In this document: in pieces, positions 1-13,197 of the stretch
Layout: every line of letters begins with the position of its first letter
Numbering within the stretch: position 1 is the first letter of the stretch
Assembly (NCBI RefSeq): GCF_963576545.1
Contig: NC_083658.1
Location: 11,338,428 to 11,402,427, forward strand
Direction of reading: 5' to 3'
Source: Limanda limanda
Taxonomy: Eukaryota; Chordata; Actinopteri; Pleuronectiformes; Pleuronectidae
Length of the DNA: 64,000 bases
Program-made: the position numbers and the translations under genes
Notes under the pieces: model-generated
Database searches by the model: none
What the model was told of the DNA's origin: nothing
The model's input: only the letters and a program-made list of their open reading frames with translations

Positions 1-1449
1 GAGCCATCGTAGCTGGAGGTCGCGAACGCCGGTACAATCACGGTACTCGCCCGATGAATTGACTTCGGAGCCTCTCGTTACGTGTCAGAGGTCGCGTGCT
101 CATCCATCTCCACCATCCATCACTGTGCCAATCTCCAGGGCCCGTTCCCGAGCATTCTGGGTCAAGCAGGTTAAGCGCAGATGTTTGGGTTTTGCCTACG
201 TTATGCTCGGGACATTTCTATTTTTCTGCCACGGCAACCCTCCTGGTCTATACTGCATCCCAGACGGCAATTACGCAGGAATGTTATCAGTCTGCTGGAG
301 CCCTTGTTAGGGCAGGTTTATGTGGGCATATGCTTGGGACACATGGAGATGTTTTTTACTTCATCCTTTATTTACCCTCATTATGTCCAGCCCTGCCGTC
401 TGCGCTTATGATTTCAGATCATTGGGCATAATCGCTCGACTCGTGTTGTAATACTTAACCATCAAGTGATAGTTAATGAGCAAAATGAAGCTGGTTATAA
501 ATAGTCCCACCCGCTGGGAAGATTGAATGTTCCGATACTGAAAAAGCACTTGGCTGTAGGTGGCATTTAAAAAAAGAAAAAAAAATTCTAAATCACTTCT
601 GATGGACTTTCTTTTCTTCATATTCACTGACTCTTCATAGTTCATTCCCTTTTTTTGGGGGGGGGGGGGACGTGCCTGTCTGAATTTGACTGTTGGGAAA
701 TAATATTGTTTTGGATGGGAGCCTTCCCTCTGTGCTCTGCTGCCTGTTTCATTTTGGCTGTATTTCTTAAGGCTCTTAAACCCCAGGCATATCCAAGCAC
801 TCATTTGAATCACTCCAGCCTTGCACTCCCCCCCCCCCACCTCTCCTTTTCTCTTCTAATCAAGATGCAAGCCTTTTTTTTAAAGAATTTAATGCCACTT
901 TCTTCCGTTCTCGGGAAAAAAACAAAACAAACTTAACATAACGAGAAAAGGGGTTGTCACCGTCTCCCTTCTTTCTCCCTGTCAAGTGACAACGTGGCAG
1001 TAAAGGGTGGGGGAAAAAATAATAATAATTAGGCTTTTGTTGACAAGAGTCAAAGAATCGGGGGGGAATTCTACCGGGCCCGGCGCGGATCAAAACGACC
1101 CATTCATTAATTTAATTGCCTGCTATGAGATGGCGTGGGTGGTTCCGCGTTTCTGCGTTAACCAGTGATACTCGTGGCATACGTAGGAAATTAGATATGG
1201 CCGTTCTTTGTGGCTGCAGATAAAGAACTGGAGGGGACCCTAATCAGCCTCGGAGATCTGCAGAGGTTTCCCCCCCACCCCTGCCATTGTTTTTTTGTTT
1301 CTTCTTTCCTCCACCATATAGAGTGTTGGCTGCTGGAATCTGTGGGAGAATGACTCTGAATGAACCCCGGCTATTATAGGGCCTCGCTCTGCATTAGTGT
1401 GCAGGCTAGCAAACCATGCTAATGCGCTGCCGCACTTGCTCCCCATCTC

Positions 1450-1453
<4 letters not shown>
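1..1453. other. non-coding DNA, nothing recognised
   Basis: I see no supported gene or mobile element here. There are homopolymer runs, including about 13 G at 657-669 and about 11 C near 828-838, which open long meaningless frames. Composition is mixed and there is no obvious tandem structure. Confidence 0.6.
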
Positions 1454-1504
<51 letters not shown>

Positions 1505-1514
1505 TATACACACA
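1454..1514. repeat. (CA)n microsatellite
   Basis: A near-perfect AC/CA dinucleotide run lies at 1454-1500, with an interrupted tail (tacatatacacaca) to about 1514. It explains the Cys-Val and Thr-His repeat peptides predicted on both strands, which are not genes. Confidence 0.97.
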
Positions 1515-4500
1515 AAAGCTCCCTGTGTTTGTGAGAGCACAGAGGGGGCTCACATCTCACTTTACCAGCGAGCGAGAGATGGAGAGAAAGAGGGGGGTGG
1601 GAGCGGCGGCATGTCAGGAGGCAGTTCCAAACTCTGTCTCGGAGCCGCAGTACAATAGCCGCGTCTGATCAAAGTGGAGGAGATGCATGACACTTGAATC
1701 GCGGCTCATGTGCCGTCTGCGGCGTCGCGTACACACAGAGAGAATGGGGCCGAGCTAGTGTTACAGAGGAAGATGACAGAGAGGGGGCAGACGGGGGGGA
1801 GGAGAGAGAGAGGGAGAAATGCCCGCCGTGCAGAAACGTCCTCGACGTGGCAGGGGCTGTGTGATCATGAGGGCATGCCTGTTGAGTGACACATATGCCG
1901 TCCAAGTCAAAGAGGACTCCTGTCTATCCAGTTGCGCGGCAGATAGCGTCTCCAGATAGCAGAAAGATAAGCGCTCTCTGCGAGCGAGCGGCCGTGACCC
2001 CTTTCGAAATTCCTCCCTCACACACCAGACACCGACGGGTTTTTCTAATATTTACCATCCCAAAACCTCGGCGGGTCCATTACGACCTCCTATTACCCCC
2101 TCGCGATGTAACGTATCCTCTACTTTCTCCCCATTGTTGTCCGCCTGCCCCCGCTCCGCTCTTATCCCAGCGTACAAAAGGGATCAGATGTACAACAGGC
2201 GCCGCTCTGGGATCTGGAGAAGAAAAGAAAAAACGAGGGGAGATTCTGACTTTTTTTTTTTTACATGCTGAGTGGCGATGAATAGATTTGAAGGATGTCT
2301 TAAGCCTTGTTGAACACACGGCCTCTAGTCCGGAACTGTGACTGGGAAATAAATGGCTTTTGGAATATTTTTGGGTGTTGAAAGTGGTAAAGCCACCGAG
2401 AATCCTGTCTGTTTCCCTTCTGGCATGTGTGTGTGTTTGTGTGATGATTGCTGTGGACTCACTCTCCACTTACTATTCAAACAGTGTTCAGAGTCGGGAA
2501 GTCGGATTTTTTCGTGGGGGCTTTTTCTCGACTGCGTTGTTTTATTTGTCTGTTCTGACAAGATGGGTATCGCTGCTCAGGCCACATGCGGAGCTACTTT
2601 GCTTTGAGACTTCTGTGAGCTCCCGTGAAACAGTCGCTCTAATGTGTCAGCAGAAAACAATGTCATACCACACTGAAATAGAACTTTGTTTGGCCAAGTT
2701 GAAAAGCGTACGTTACATTTATGCATAGAATATTTGGCAGATACAGACATTCTTCCAGTTTCTCAATATTATACAAAATGACAAAGTCGAATGCAAAGCC
2801 AGCACCATCCTCTCTTGCAAACTTCCAATAGCGTGTAAAATATGAATGTCTTTTCAATTTTACAATCAACACCAAATGGCAACTATCCCAAACACAAATG
2901 ATAACTTTAACTTGAAAAAACAGAATTGGTGTGTTACCAATTGAAGGATTTGTTTAAGTTGGTCCAACAAACGTATTTTTCCAGTGCATTCAGTGAGTTG
3001 GTTAACTTTTTTGCTTTTTTTTCCCAGCATGCAGGAGCCCAAAATGCTGCAGAAACAACAAACCGTGAACCCTTTGCATTGTTTCGACTTCTGACAAATC
3101 ATAACCGCAGCCTCAATCAATCAGCTTTGTTTCAGCTCACACAGGAGTTGCCTCCACCTGACACTGGGAGTGGATTCAATCAGCAGAGAAAGCTTCCTTT
3201 TTCATTTCTTTCCTCGCGTGGTCCGAGGCGAACGCCTCTCCGACAGTGAACCTAACCTTTAAGAGCAGGTGCTGCAAATCTTTGAAAAGCAAATCTGGGT
3301 GGAAAGCGGTAAATCTAAGAGACAAATGGAGTTTTATGATACAGGACCTGCAGCCCGAGGTTGAAATGGAAAAGAAACAGAGGAAAAGGGAAAAGGAAAG
3401 GAACACAAAGACGGAAAAGAAAAAGAAAGCCAAGGGGCATTTAAGTGTATCAAATGTGAATCCAACAAAAACAAAAGCCAACCACTGCTTCTGTGCGTCT
3501 CCTAAGGCTACGGCGAGCCAGTGTCGGCTGATGTCATGCCTGGTGCATTGGTGCAGATGTCCCCTCAGTGATGGCAGTAATAACTGGATGCAGATCAGGA
3601 AGCAGTTGCGTCTCAGCCCAGCGACCAGACAACGGTATTAAGAGGAGCGGCGAGAGATCACACCCAGTCCCGTGATGGCGAGACTCTACGTACTTATTCT
3701 GTTTATCTTTCGCCAACAGTAGTTTGTTTTTGGTGGGCTGCTCGCGAGATAGAGTGAGGGGAAAAAAAACAAACACACCCATGATGAAAGCACAAAGAAA
3801 ACCAATGTAAGAATCGCTGGGCAGTTGCGCTATCACCGCTCTAGGGCCTATTGACTTGTTTCACAGACTTTGCCCTCAACCTTTGATGTATGAATGTTTG
3901 CAGGAATATGTAAAATTACAACAACCAAATAAAATTAAATAAAACCATTTCACTTTGTTATGCATTTCAAATATAGGCCCCCAGGAGGAAAACATCACCC
4001 AGACAATGACCCAAACAATTCCCCCCCCCCCCCGTTCCATGTAATTTCCTGAATTCAAGAAGTAGCACGATGACTCTGCAAACATCACAAACACTCATTG
4101 CTCCTGCTGCAGCTATTTATTCATCCGAAAAAGAGAAGGGAAAAGAAAAAATCGATCAAATGCATAATATATCAAACCAACTTTGGAAGAAAGGAATTGT
4201 GTCTTCACTTTCATCAGACAGTTCTGATTATTTAGGGAGCGCCATGAAATCCAGGCTGTCCTGCATAAAACAGAAAACCTTGTCGCTTTTTAATTTTCGC
4301 AGCAAGTTTTGACATAATTACAATGCTGCTGTTTCGCATTGTATCAGCGTGGCAGGGCTTATTTCAGGACCATCACATCACAGTGACTAGCCAGCTCCCT
4401 TTCTCTCGCGATGAGAGGGAATGTCACATCAAACCGCATATGCAGAAAACCTGGCGGCTTAATGCTCCCCGGCCCCCCCGACATCCTCGCCCATGCTGTA

Positions 4501-6898
4501 GATCAAAACCCGCTTTAAAAACCAATTCGCCGACTTCTCCCTTTTTTCTTTGGGGTTGACAAGTGGAACTTTTGCTGCAGATGGAGTTCACCGTGTGATG
4601 TCGGAGTGATGAGCTGACTGTATCGTTGCGTAACGATAGGAGGAACCCAGACGTCCATGTTGCCCCGGTTGTATTAGACTGTATTTGCAAAAGTTTCTGT
4701 GATCAATATCGTGACGGTCATGGTCAGATGAGACACGTAAAAGCAGCATGTGTCGTATTTTCTTCACCAAAAACCTCATAGGTACAATATATTCCCAATG
4801 TGACCATGATATAAACATAAGAAATCAAGTTATACAAGTATTTCATGACCAAACCCCCAGTTGAAACTTTTAAAAAACAATCCTTAGACTATAGAACTAA
4901 AAAATATCCTTGATTCAGAAAAATCGTTCGCATTTGCAACCCCAGCCTGCACAGCAGCAATCGGGGGGGGGGGATGGAGCTGAGGTACACACAGTAAATG
5001 ATGAAGTACAGGAGGAATCTTGCAAACATCAAAATTCATACGCCAGCAATTGATGGGTGGAGCGAGACCCCGGTGAGAGATGCAGCACATCTGAGCAGCC
5101 ACGGGCTCAGGAGGCTATAAAGCAGACTCGCCCTCCTCATCACTCACTGCAGATATGCTGACCCGGTGACTGACACACCTATGTGCATTTATGTGCTTTG
5201 CTTATGCCTTGTCCGCACTAATGCAGATATTCTCTGCAAAAACAAACTTTCTCCTCCCGGGTTTGGGCCTCTCATCCGCACGCAACCCTAGTTTTAAGTC
5301 ATTAAAACTGAGAAGCTTCAAAGTTTAAATTGGGCCTTCGGACTTAAAATATATACAGAATGGATGTTTATTCAATCAATTGCGTTTTTGAGGTGTTTTT
5401 TCATTTCAAATAATACATAATCAGCATTTCCAATTGCCAGCAAAATGGGATGCAGCCTGCTCCTGGTGAACACTGAGTGCTATCGGGGCCTTTGCTGTTT
5501 CGAGTTAATGAAAGAAACGAATGGGAAAAAACAGTGCTGCTCCCTCAATCCTGTGCTTCGTCCCAAGGTCAAAATTACGAAGAAAAACACATCAGCTGCA
5601 GATTTCCACCAATAACAAAAGTTGATAAAGAAAAGGTTTCTCGGGGGTCAACAACAAAAAGAATATGAAACGTCGCTTGGCTCGAGTAGGGCTCTATTTC
5701 TTCCGTTATGGCGGGATGCCGGGTTTTCCGAGGCGATGGGCGAGCGCACGGTGTCAGGAATCATCCGATGGAATGAAAAGTGCAGCCCCGCCACAGGAAG
5801 AGGGGCAAGTTGTGTGTCAGCACCAACAACTGCCGCCGCCAGATGTGGGCCATTAATCAATGATTCATGGTTGGAATTACTGCTTCGGGAACATATGTCC
5901 CTTCTTTTTTTATTTGTAAGATAAAAAAGGGAGGGCGGACTTTGCTCAGGGGAGAAGTCAAGCGGAAACATCCTGAAGGTGATGCGTCCGTCGCGGGGAT
6001 TACTGTTGCACCTCGTCCACGATTTCCGCCAAACACAACCCAGAGCTCATGACGTGTTTGTTTTACGTGCGTTTAATGTGTGTAATAGTTTAACAAAGCT
6101 CTCTAAGTTCATTTTCGGAGTTAATCATCTGTCATGGGCTCTCGGCAGAGAGATATCGGACTCTGAAGAATGATATTATTAAACCTGGCATCGAGGAACG
6201 CCAGAAATAATAATAATCCCCCACAACAACAGATGAAACGGCAAGTGGGAAGATTAGGAATTCAATCTGGAGACTCAAACGCACACAAACACACACAGAC
6301 TCCGGGACCCGGTGTACATGTTATTCCCAGGGTCTGGGACCATACTTGATTTTAGGAGATGTGCTCATGATTTATGAACGTAACGCCTCCATCAGCAGGA
6401 GTGCAGTCGTGTTTTTTGTCCTTCCCAGACAGTGGCCTTACACAAAGATCACACACACAGGCTTTTCTGTGAGGGTAGTAAAGCGGCGCTCGGTGAAATC
6501 CTGCTCGTCTGCGTGGACTATTGAAATATTCAGCTTGCAAGTCAGAGCTGTTCAGTGCCAATGAGTCGCTGAGTCAGCCTAATATCTTAATGGGGGACTA
6601 ATATCAATGCTGGCAACAGCTGCAATGCTCATAAATAAAGAAGCAAAAAAAAAAAAAAAAATACATGTCCAGTTACAATACAATATTAAAATAAACCTGG
6701 ACTTGAATATGCCAATATCATACAAAAGTATCTATCATTAGAATATGAATTTAATTTGACTACACTCCCTCTCTGTTCGAATGGAAAAACCAATGAGTCC
6801 TTTTTATTCACAATTTCAATCTGAAAAGTTTTTAAAGAGCCAATGAACAACTGTGAAATCGTCGGTGGGCGTGGTTACGTTGATATTGTGCTTGCAAG
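1515..6898. other. non-coding DNA, no gene recognised
   Basis: This is a long single-copy-looking stretch. It includes purine-rich patches (1575-1610, 1775-1820), a C run at 4021-4033, a G run at 4963-4973 and an A run at 6645-6661. No open frame here shows a recognisable domain or splice-bounded conservation pattern, and no TIR or LTR pair was seen. Confidence 0.5.
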
Positions 6899-6962
6899 CT
6901 CCATAGACTGGATATATGAAAATGGACAAAGACTCAAAGCGGCAGCTCACAAACCAATGGGT
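6899..6962 (+). mobile_element. fragment of a teleost MITE-like repeat (CATAGACTG-type end)
   Basis: The segment starts with ccatagactggatatatgaa and continues with aatggacaaagactcaaagc. This terminal motif (catagactgtatataaa followed by atggac) recurs in the window at 13169-13197 and, more diverged, at 49905-49932, both on the opposite strand. I recognise it as a common end of short dispersed teleost elements. The other end was not found, so only a fragment is annotated. Confidence 0.5.
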
Positions 6963-9289
6963 GCATTGTCTGACTTGTGCCTGAGCAGCGGCTACATTCT
7001 GGTCCGACTCAGGCTTTAATCCCCCGAATTCCATCAAACTCAACCGTAATCTGTAATAACTTCCACAACTATCAGCCGGCGCGACACCGAGCACCTCCAC
7101 GCCTTTAGTGAACAAGGTTTGGACCGTGCTTTCAGCCTGAGAGGTCCTCCCTAGTAATATCAAGTGTTTGTACTGTATGTACGCTTGAGTAAATGTCAAT
7201 GTGCGCCTGCAAGATAAATACAGCACACAGAGCCACAAAAGAAATCAATATGGAAAGAATCAGGCTGCTGGTCATCTCCACCACCTTCACCTTTCTTCAC
7301 TCCCTCCCTTCATCTCTCCTCCCCTTCATCCTTAACCTGTGATTACCACTCCAAAGAAATCCCTTTCTCTCAGTTCTATCCACGTCAAATCCCGTTCCAG
7401 TGTTATTAAAAAAAGAAAGACTCCTCCAGTCCAAAGACTTTGAAAGATACAGTTGGGTGGGCTCCCTACTTAAAATTGTGGTGATTATATAAAATGTATT
7501 TTTGTCCACATGTTGTCTGTCCTCTGTGTCTTCTTTGAATTTTAAGAAATCCGCCGGGGAGATGAGCCGTGCCCACCGCTTCCCTTTGATTGTTTTTGTG
7601 CGCGCCCGCATTTGTACGTGCGCGTGGGGGGGGTGCATTCATGTGCGTCTTTGGCTGGCGTGGGCGAGCGTGTGCATCTGTTTGGATTTGTGTCTGCACG
7701 TCTGCGTGTGCGCTTCTGTTGTCGGGTGGGTGGTGTTAGCACGCGTGAATGTGTGTGTCTTCGTGTGTGTTTGTGTTTGTGTGGGGGGGTGGGTTGATCT
7801 TAGTTGCAAACTCGCGTTTCTAACGGAACTGAAAGGAATAAATCAACAGATTTTTTTTTCAAAGGTGCCAAATAACTGGAGTGAAAAGGCTTTTCAAATT
7901 TTCCAGCAGGAAGTGTTGAAGGAGCACAATTGCCCAGCCTTGAAATAATAGACTTTTTTGGAGAGATATTCAACCATTGGACCGTCTCCTTCCTTTTTGC
8001 AGCCTAATTAAGAGTCTTCTCAAAAGGGACTGGGTACAACAACTTCGCTGTGTTCCAGCATTCCCTCCATTGCACCGAGATAGAGAGAAAGCGGCTCGCA
8101 AGGCCGGCACGCTTGCTTTTTAAAGGTGCGTGCCCTCCAGCGCCAGCGTATTTCATTTCTTGTTCAATTTGCAAACAAACATGCAACGCAATTTAGAATA
8201 ACTTAAGCCCTCTTCAAACAGGATTAGATAGTGTGGTTTTTTTTTGTTTTTTTTTCTGGGAAGGTGCCGCAGTGTAATTTGTATGCATTATGGCTGTCAG
8301 TCAAGAGACCCATTCATTTTAAGATAAGGGACAGCTGTGATTTGCCTCACGTTATCGCTCGCTCCCCGGGATGTGAGAAAGTGAGGGATATGCACTTTCC
8401 AGCTGCCAGAAAGCATAAAGCGGCACCACATTGGAGATGAACAAGGCTTTCCATTAGCTGATGAGTGTGTCCGCATGAAGGGGTGCGGAGAAATTTGTTA
8501 TCGACCCTTTAATACCCCCGCACATTATTTAACACTTCGTGGATCCATACTGAATTAAATTGAAAATTCCACCCACTTAAAATTAAACTTACAGCACCTC
8601 CTTTTTAAAAAAGTAATATCAGTGGCCTCGCGGGGTGCTGGAGCATGGCTTGGATGTAAAGGTCAATAGAATACTAATTGGAAAGGTTCTTAAAGAGTAC
8701 TTAAGGGCAATCAAGTTCATTTATAAACTTTTTTTAACCCTTTTTGGCTACGTCATAAGTCTGCAGTCATTAATCAGCCTTGGAGTTGTCGGTGCTTTTT
8801 CACACCGACCATCGCACCCAATCCTCCTCATCATTTCCCCAGTTTGCACTGCACCTGCCCCTCAGCCCTGTCTTTCTGCCCTTTTTGGGGGGTCAACATT
8901 GTTTTCAGAACCTGGCATACCTCTAGCGCTGCAATCTTGTTTTTTGTTTTTCGGACCTTCTTGACGTCTTTTCTTTGCCTTCGGGTCAAGAATTGCAGTC
9001 CACATGCTTTCTGAATCTTTTGCACAAGGCAAACTTAAAATCTTATCTCTATATGTAATCCCCTGAAGTGCAGTGGTGCCGGCCCCTCTAGAAACTCATG
9101 TAGTTGTTTTGTATGGTTATGTAAAGACAAACCTTGTTGATGATAACAAATCACTTATTCTCACTAGAGTGCAGCTTAAGGAGAAAGTGTAAAAACATCA
9201 AGTATCCAAGCCAACGCGAACAAACCCCAATTTCATTCCAAAACTTTGCATTAATCTAAAATTGCCACTAAACGTCTCAGACACGACCC
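6963..9289. other. non-coding DNA with a degenerate GT-rich tract
   Basis: The main visible structure is an imperfect GT/G-rich tract at about 7610-7796 (blocks of gtgtgtgt, cgtgcgcg and G runs). The longest frames here are low-complexity readings through that tract. Nothing else is recognised. Confidence 0.5.
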
Positions 9290-9540
9290 CCAAGCCAAAG
9301 TGTCTCCATCGCCACCTTTTGGCTGGCTGCAGTAAAGCTCATAAACCCCCACCTCTTCATGTTAATGTTAATTTTCTCAAAAATGGTTTCTGTCTTTTGG
9401 GTAAATGATATTTGTTAAAGTGTAAATTTTGTCTGTGAGGTTTGGTTTTAGTTTGATGTTTTAAAAAAGGGCGTGGAAGTCATGATTGATAGCTGAGACT
9501 CACTCCTGATTAGTCAAACGTGTGTATCTGCGAGACGACA
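9290..9540 (+). mobile_element. dispersed teleost repeat, copy 1 (GGCTGGCTGCAGT family)
   Basis: The segment carries the ordered blocks gccaaag, atcgccacc, ggctggctgcagt, a 'cataaaccc...cctc' block, then a long tail with ggtttggttttagtttgatg and attgatagctgagact. The same ordered blocks occur at 27169-27322, at 49790-49932 (minus) and at 55702-55822. This shared order is seen in the sequence. The assignment as an old non-autonomous mobile element is inference from its dispersal. Confidence 0.6.
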
Positions 9541-11665
9541 TCCATCTTTTGTCAACAACCCAATAAATCCCTCTTTTATATCCCCAATATGTTTTAAAAA
9601 GATAAAGTCCCAGACACCCTGATCCTCCGAGATGATTTTTATTCTTGTTTTTTCACAACCATCCCAACCTTCAACATCGGTAAAAGATTCAGGAGCTGCA
9701 CTGCCGATGATCTGCAGCCTCTGCTCCTGCAGAAACAGAAAGGAGGTGAAAACTGTCATCGCAAAGCAGACAGATCTCCAAACAGCCAAAAGAAAGAAAC
9801 ACCGCCAGAGAAATTATATTGTTCATGGAACTCAGACATGATTTACAGAGCTCGAGTGGAAGTTTATTTTACGGCAGCTGGAGAAGCCAAGGAAAAAATT
9901 GAGTCTTTATATTTCTTTTTTGCATATGACACTATTCCTGCAACAAAAGCCTGTATTTCTGATGTGGATGTCTCACTGAATATTCACCGCTAGAATATTG
10001 AGAGGCTCCGGCTCTTTTGATCCTTTAGTGATCAGAGAAGGCGTTTTTACCTCCGATTCAGTTATTGTCTGAACTTTTCTGAGGGAGAAGTGATTTTATC
10101 TGATGAAACCTGCTGTAAACTGGATATGCGGCTGCACCTGGATCCTTTTGTCTGGTTTATTTTCACTTTCTCCTTCTTTGTATTGATTTTACCGTATATT
10201 TTGCAGGCTTGTCTTTGCGTCTCCGTCTCTAAAACATCAGGGAAATTTGTATCGGATGGAGGCAGATTGCTGTCAAGCATTTCCTTCGTGCGTATTTGGA
10301 CGCATAAGAGGTGAATCTGAGGATCATAATTTTAACTAATGGTTGAGTATTTAGAGGTTTATCTGGGGATTACAGAAATCCAATAGAGCTATTATCACTA
10401 CAGAGTAAAAATAAAAGCGTGCATGAAGCTTTCAAATATCCCTAATGAAACAGGCGAAAGTCACTTTGTTGTGATGTGAATAAATACAATTCATGCAACT
10501 ATATGGATTGGATTCGGGTATAGACCGTGTGCGTCAGGCCTGGAGTAATGAATAAGCAGCCCTCTCCATTCCCCATTCCCTCGAGATCGCCCCACGATGG
10601 ATCTTGAAGAAAGACACTTAACAGCTAAATGCTCCAGTGGAGCTGCTCAGTGGCCAGAAGTGGAAGATTGCGGCTGTGCTGAGCGGCTCCCAGCTGTGAA
10701 CGTGTCTAACTGTATAAATGAGAAACAGGGCATTGACAAGGGAAGCGGCCGAGCTCAGCGGATTCTCCTCGGATGAGTTAAAGCTGGTTTTTTTACATTG
10801 AAGCTCGATTTTTCCTGGATTTGGAACAATATTGTGTGAATTCTTCCACATCTCAAACTGCGTGTTGACTCACAGAGGCCATTACAGTTTGACAGATCCG
10901 GGTATGAAAAATGCTGAGAACGATGGATTAGTCCAATCTGAAACACTTACACTATTGTCCCTGTGCCGATATTACAAACGCAGCATGGCACGGTTACAGT
11001 TATCCTTCTCTCTGTGGTGCTTCATTAGGAATAATTGGCCAAATGACAAGTCACCGTGTTGCACAGCCATTTCATCAGCAGTAGTCACTGTAATTGGGGA
11101 AGAGGCTCAGCAGCAAGGAGAAGGTTACCCTCCCTAATAGGGAAGGAGGCTGACTTCAAACTCCACTCCGGCATATAAATATATAATCTGAAATGCCTTT
11201 CGAATAAACCGAAGTGCTGAAAATGCTTGTTTGAGGGTGAGGACAAGGGGGGGGGGGGGGGGGGGGCACAAAAGGCTCCAGTGGCGGCGGCGTGCTCAGC
11301 AGCCAAGATGGAGGCGTGCCACTTCAAGACACACAAACAAAGCCTGGACGACACTGGCGGGCTTCTGCTAATGTGGAGGAATGAAAGGAGAGGAGACGTG
11401 TCCTTCACAACAAAGAGGGCGAGAATAGAAGGAAAAACAAAAAGAGTGAGGCCTGCACTGGAAATGAGATATTTGCTATGTTGCCTTCTTTTTTTTAAAA
11501 CCAAGTTATAGCGAGTGGAGGAAGCTTGTTGTTTTATAGTGTCATTCATATCATCAGACACGATCACAGCTGGATGCAAAAGACATGGACACTCATTAAA
11601 TTAGAGTATTTAGCTGCCTCAGCCAATGCATCTGCAATAAAAAGGTTCCACTGCAACAACAAGTT
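9541..11665. other. non-coding DNA, nothing recognised
   Basis: No supported gene or element was seen apart from the G20 run at 11247-11266. The frame running through 11085-11579 on the minus strand is opened by that run and a Pro tract and has no recognisable domain. Confidence 0.5.
11247..11266. repeat. poly-G tract (20 bases)
   Basis: An uninterrupted run of 20 G on the plus strand. Such a run can form G-quadruplexes and is prone to length error in assemblies. Confidence 0.95.
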
Positions 11666-12735
11666 CAATCAATCAATCAATCAAGTTTTATTTGTATAGC
11701 CCACAGTCACAAATAACAATTCGTCTCATGGGGCTTTAACATTGTGTGACATCCTCTGTCCTTAACCCTCAACAAGAGTAAGGAAAAACTACTAAAAACC
11801 CTTTTCAAAGGTAAAAGTATGTAGAAACCTCAGAGAGAGCCACATGTGAGGGATCCCTCTCTCAGGACGGACAGAAGTGCAATAGATGTCAGGTGTAAGA
11901 AAACATCATCAGGATTTTTAGCAGCATCCATTAGGCTAAACATTTTTCAATACTATGTGTCAGGCAGTCCCGCTGCAATCACAGTCTCTGGCCAGCAGCA
12001 AGACCACGATCCAGCATCAGGATGGGATCCACTATAATCCACAGTCATTGTCCACCGCCGCCAGTTAGAATCCATTATCAGCTGCCGCCTCGGTCGTGGT
12101 CCCTCATCATCCGATGCCAACGCGACAAAGGATCCTCCATTACAACGACGATCAGCTGGCACGATACAGAATCCACCGAACTGGATCCACCATTGCGACC
12201 TCCGACACGCGATCCACAATCATAATCCATGGTGCGGCCACAGCTGTGGCCCTGCATCCGCGGGCGCTAAGGCACAGAAACTCCGGGAAAAGGGGTCTAG
12301 TTAGTTACATGTACTGATCAGATAAGAATTATCTTGATGTGATAAATATGGAGAAAAGGAAGGAGAAGCAGGAAAGAGAAGCTCCGTGTGTCTTGTGTCA
12401 TAAATTCCCTGTGCGTCTTAGCATCATCAGGGGTTTTTGCCATTTAATCAAATTTGGAACATCGCACAAATTAGCTCTAAAAATAAGCTTTATAAAAAAG
12501 GAAGGTTTTGAGTCTACTTTTAAACGAACAGAGCGTGTCTGCCTCCCTAACTGAAAGTGAGAGATTATTCCACAGCAGTGGGGCTTGATGGCTAAAAGCT
12601 CTGGCTCCTACTCTACTTTTAGAGACTTTAGGGACAACAAGTAAACCTGAGTTCTGGGATCGGAGTGCTCTAGTAGGTTGATATGGAACTAACATCTCTT
12701 TAAGGTAAAGAGGTGCCATATCATTAAAGTTCAGT
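11666..12735 (-). mobile_element. 5'-truncated L2/Maui-like LINE, 3' end
   Basis: Read on the minus strand, this is the last part of a non-LTR retrotransposon. A C-terminal pol fragment (12477-12719) is followed by about 790 bases of 3' UTR ending in a short ATTG tandem repeat (plus-strand aatcaatcaatcaatc at 11668-11683). The block next to that end (tttatttgtatagccca) is typical of teleost L2/Maui-type 3' UTRs. 5' truncation and a short tandem 3' tail are expected for target-primed integration. No target duplication could be identified. The pol frame is intact over 80 residues, so the copy may be fairly young, but it cannot be functional. Confidence 0.8.
12477..12719 (-). pseudogene. LINE pol C-terminal fragment
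   Basis: This is an 80-residue open frame ending in TAG. It carries the hallmark tail of L2/Maui-type pol proteins: APLYLKEMLVPYQPTRALRS near the start, the SGLLVVPKVSKS block, the APLLWNNL motif at about residues 46-53, then SVREADTL and FKSRLKTFLF near the end. This segment lies after the reverse transcriptase core, so the fragment has no catalytic residues. The ATG at 12719 is simply an internal Met, and the true protein would extend upstream but the element is truncated there. I am confident about the retrotransposon origin and less so about the exact clade. Confidence 0.85.
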
Positions 12736-13049
12736 GGTATTTACGTCTCCCCCGGATGAATGTGCTAGACCAATCGTGAGTCAGTCTCAGCTGTCAATAA
12801 TTCAGTTTCTTGCATCTAATAACCAGTTAAAACCGGTCCGACCCATCTCGGCTGCTGCCTGTCGATCACCCGAGAGTCCATGTGTCAATCGAACAGACAC
12901 GCCCCCAAATCTACGGCTTTTTAAACTCCATACTCTAATTGTTACGATATTGTTTTCAGTTGGACCACCAGATCTCTGATAAGGAGATTATCCAGCGATT
13001 TAGACCAAAATCACAGGTGGGAAACAATTTTGACGGAGATTAACATTGA
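12736..13049. other. non-coding DNA, nothing recognised
   Basis: This short spacer lies between the truncated LINE and a MITE-like fragment. No features were seen. Confidence 0.5.
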
Positions 13050-13197
13050 GTTTTATTGAATAGCATTCTATGGAGCAAAAGATTCCTTGAAGGCAGCCCC
13101 TGCTGGATTTCTACGGTATTACACTTTTTAGCACTTCCAAATGGGTTTCTACTTTTGGATTTGGAAGCCATGTCCATTTTTATATACAGTCTATTGG
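13050..13197 (-). mobile_element. MITE-like repeat fragment (CATAGACTG-type end)
   Basis: The right edge at 13169-13197 reads tgtccatttttatatacagt then ctattgg. Its reverse complement is the same terminal motif as at 6899. The body includes a Gly/Ala-poor segment around ggcagcccctgctggattt. Only one end is visible, so the left limit is approximate. Confidence 0.5.

Noticed and set aside
1240..1658. Frames with Cys-Val and Thr-His repeats on both strands
   Set aside because: They are translations of the CA microsatellite at 1454-1514.
11085..11579. 164-codon minus-strand frame
   Set aside because: It is extended by the G20 run (read as poly-Pro), and the rest is unlike any family I know.
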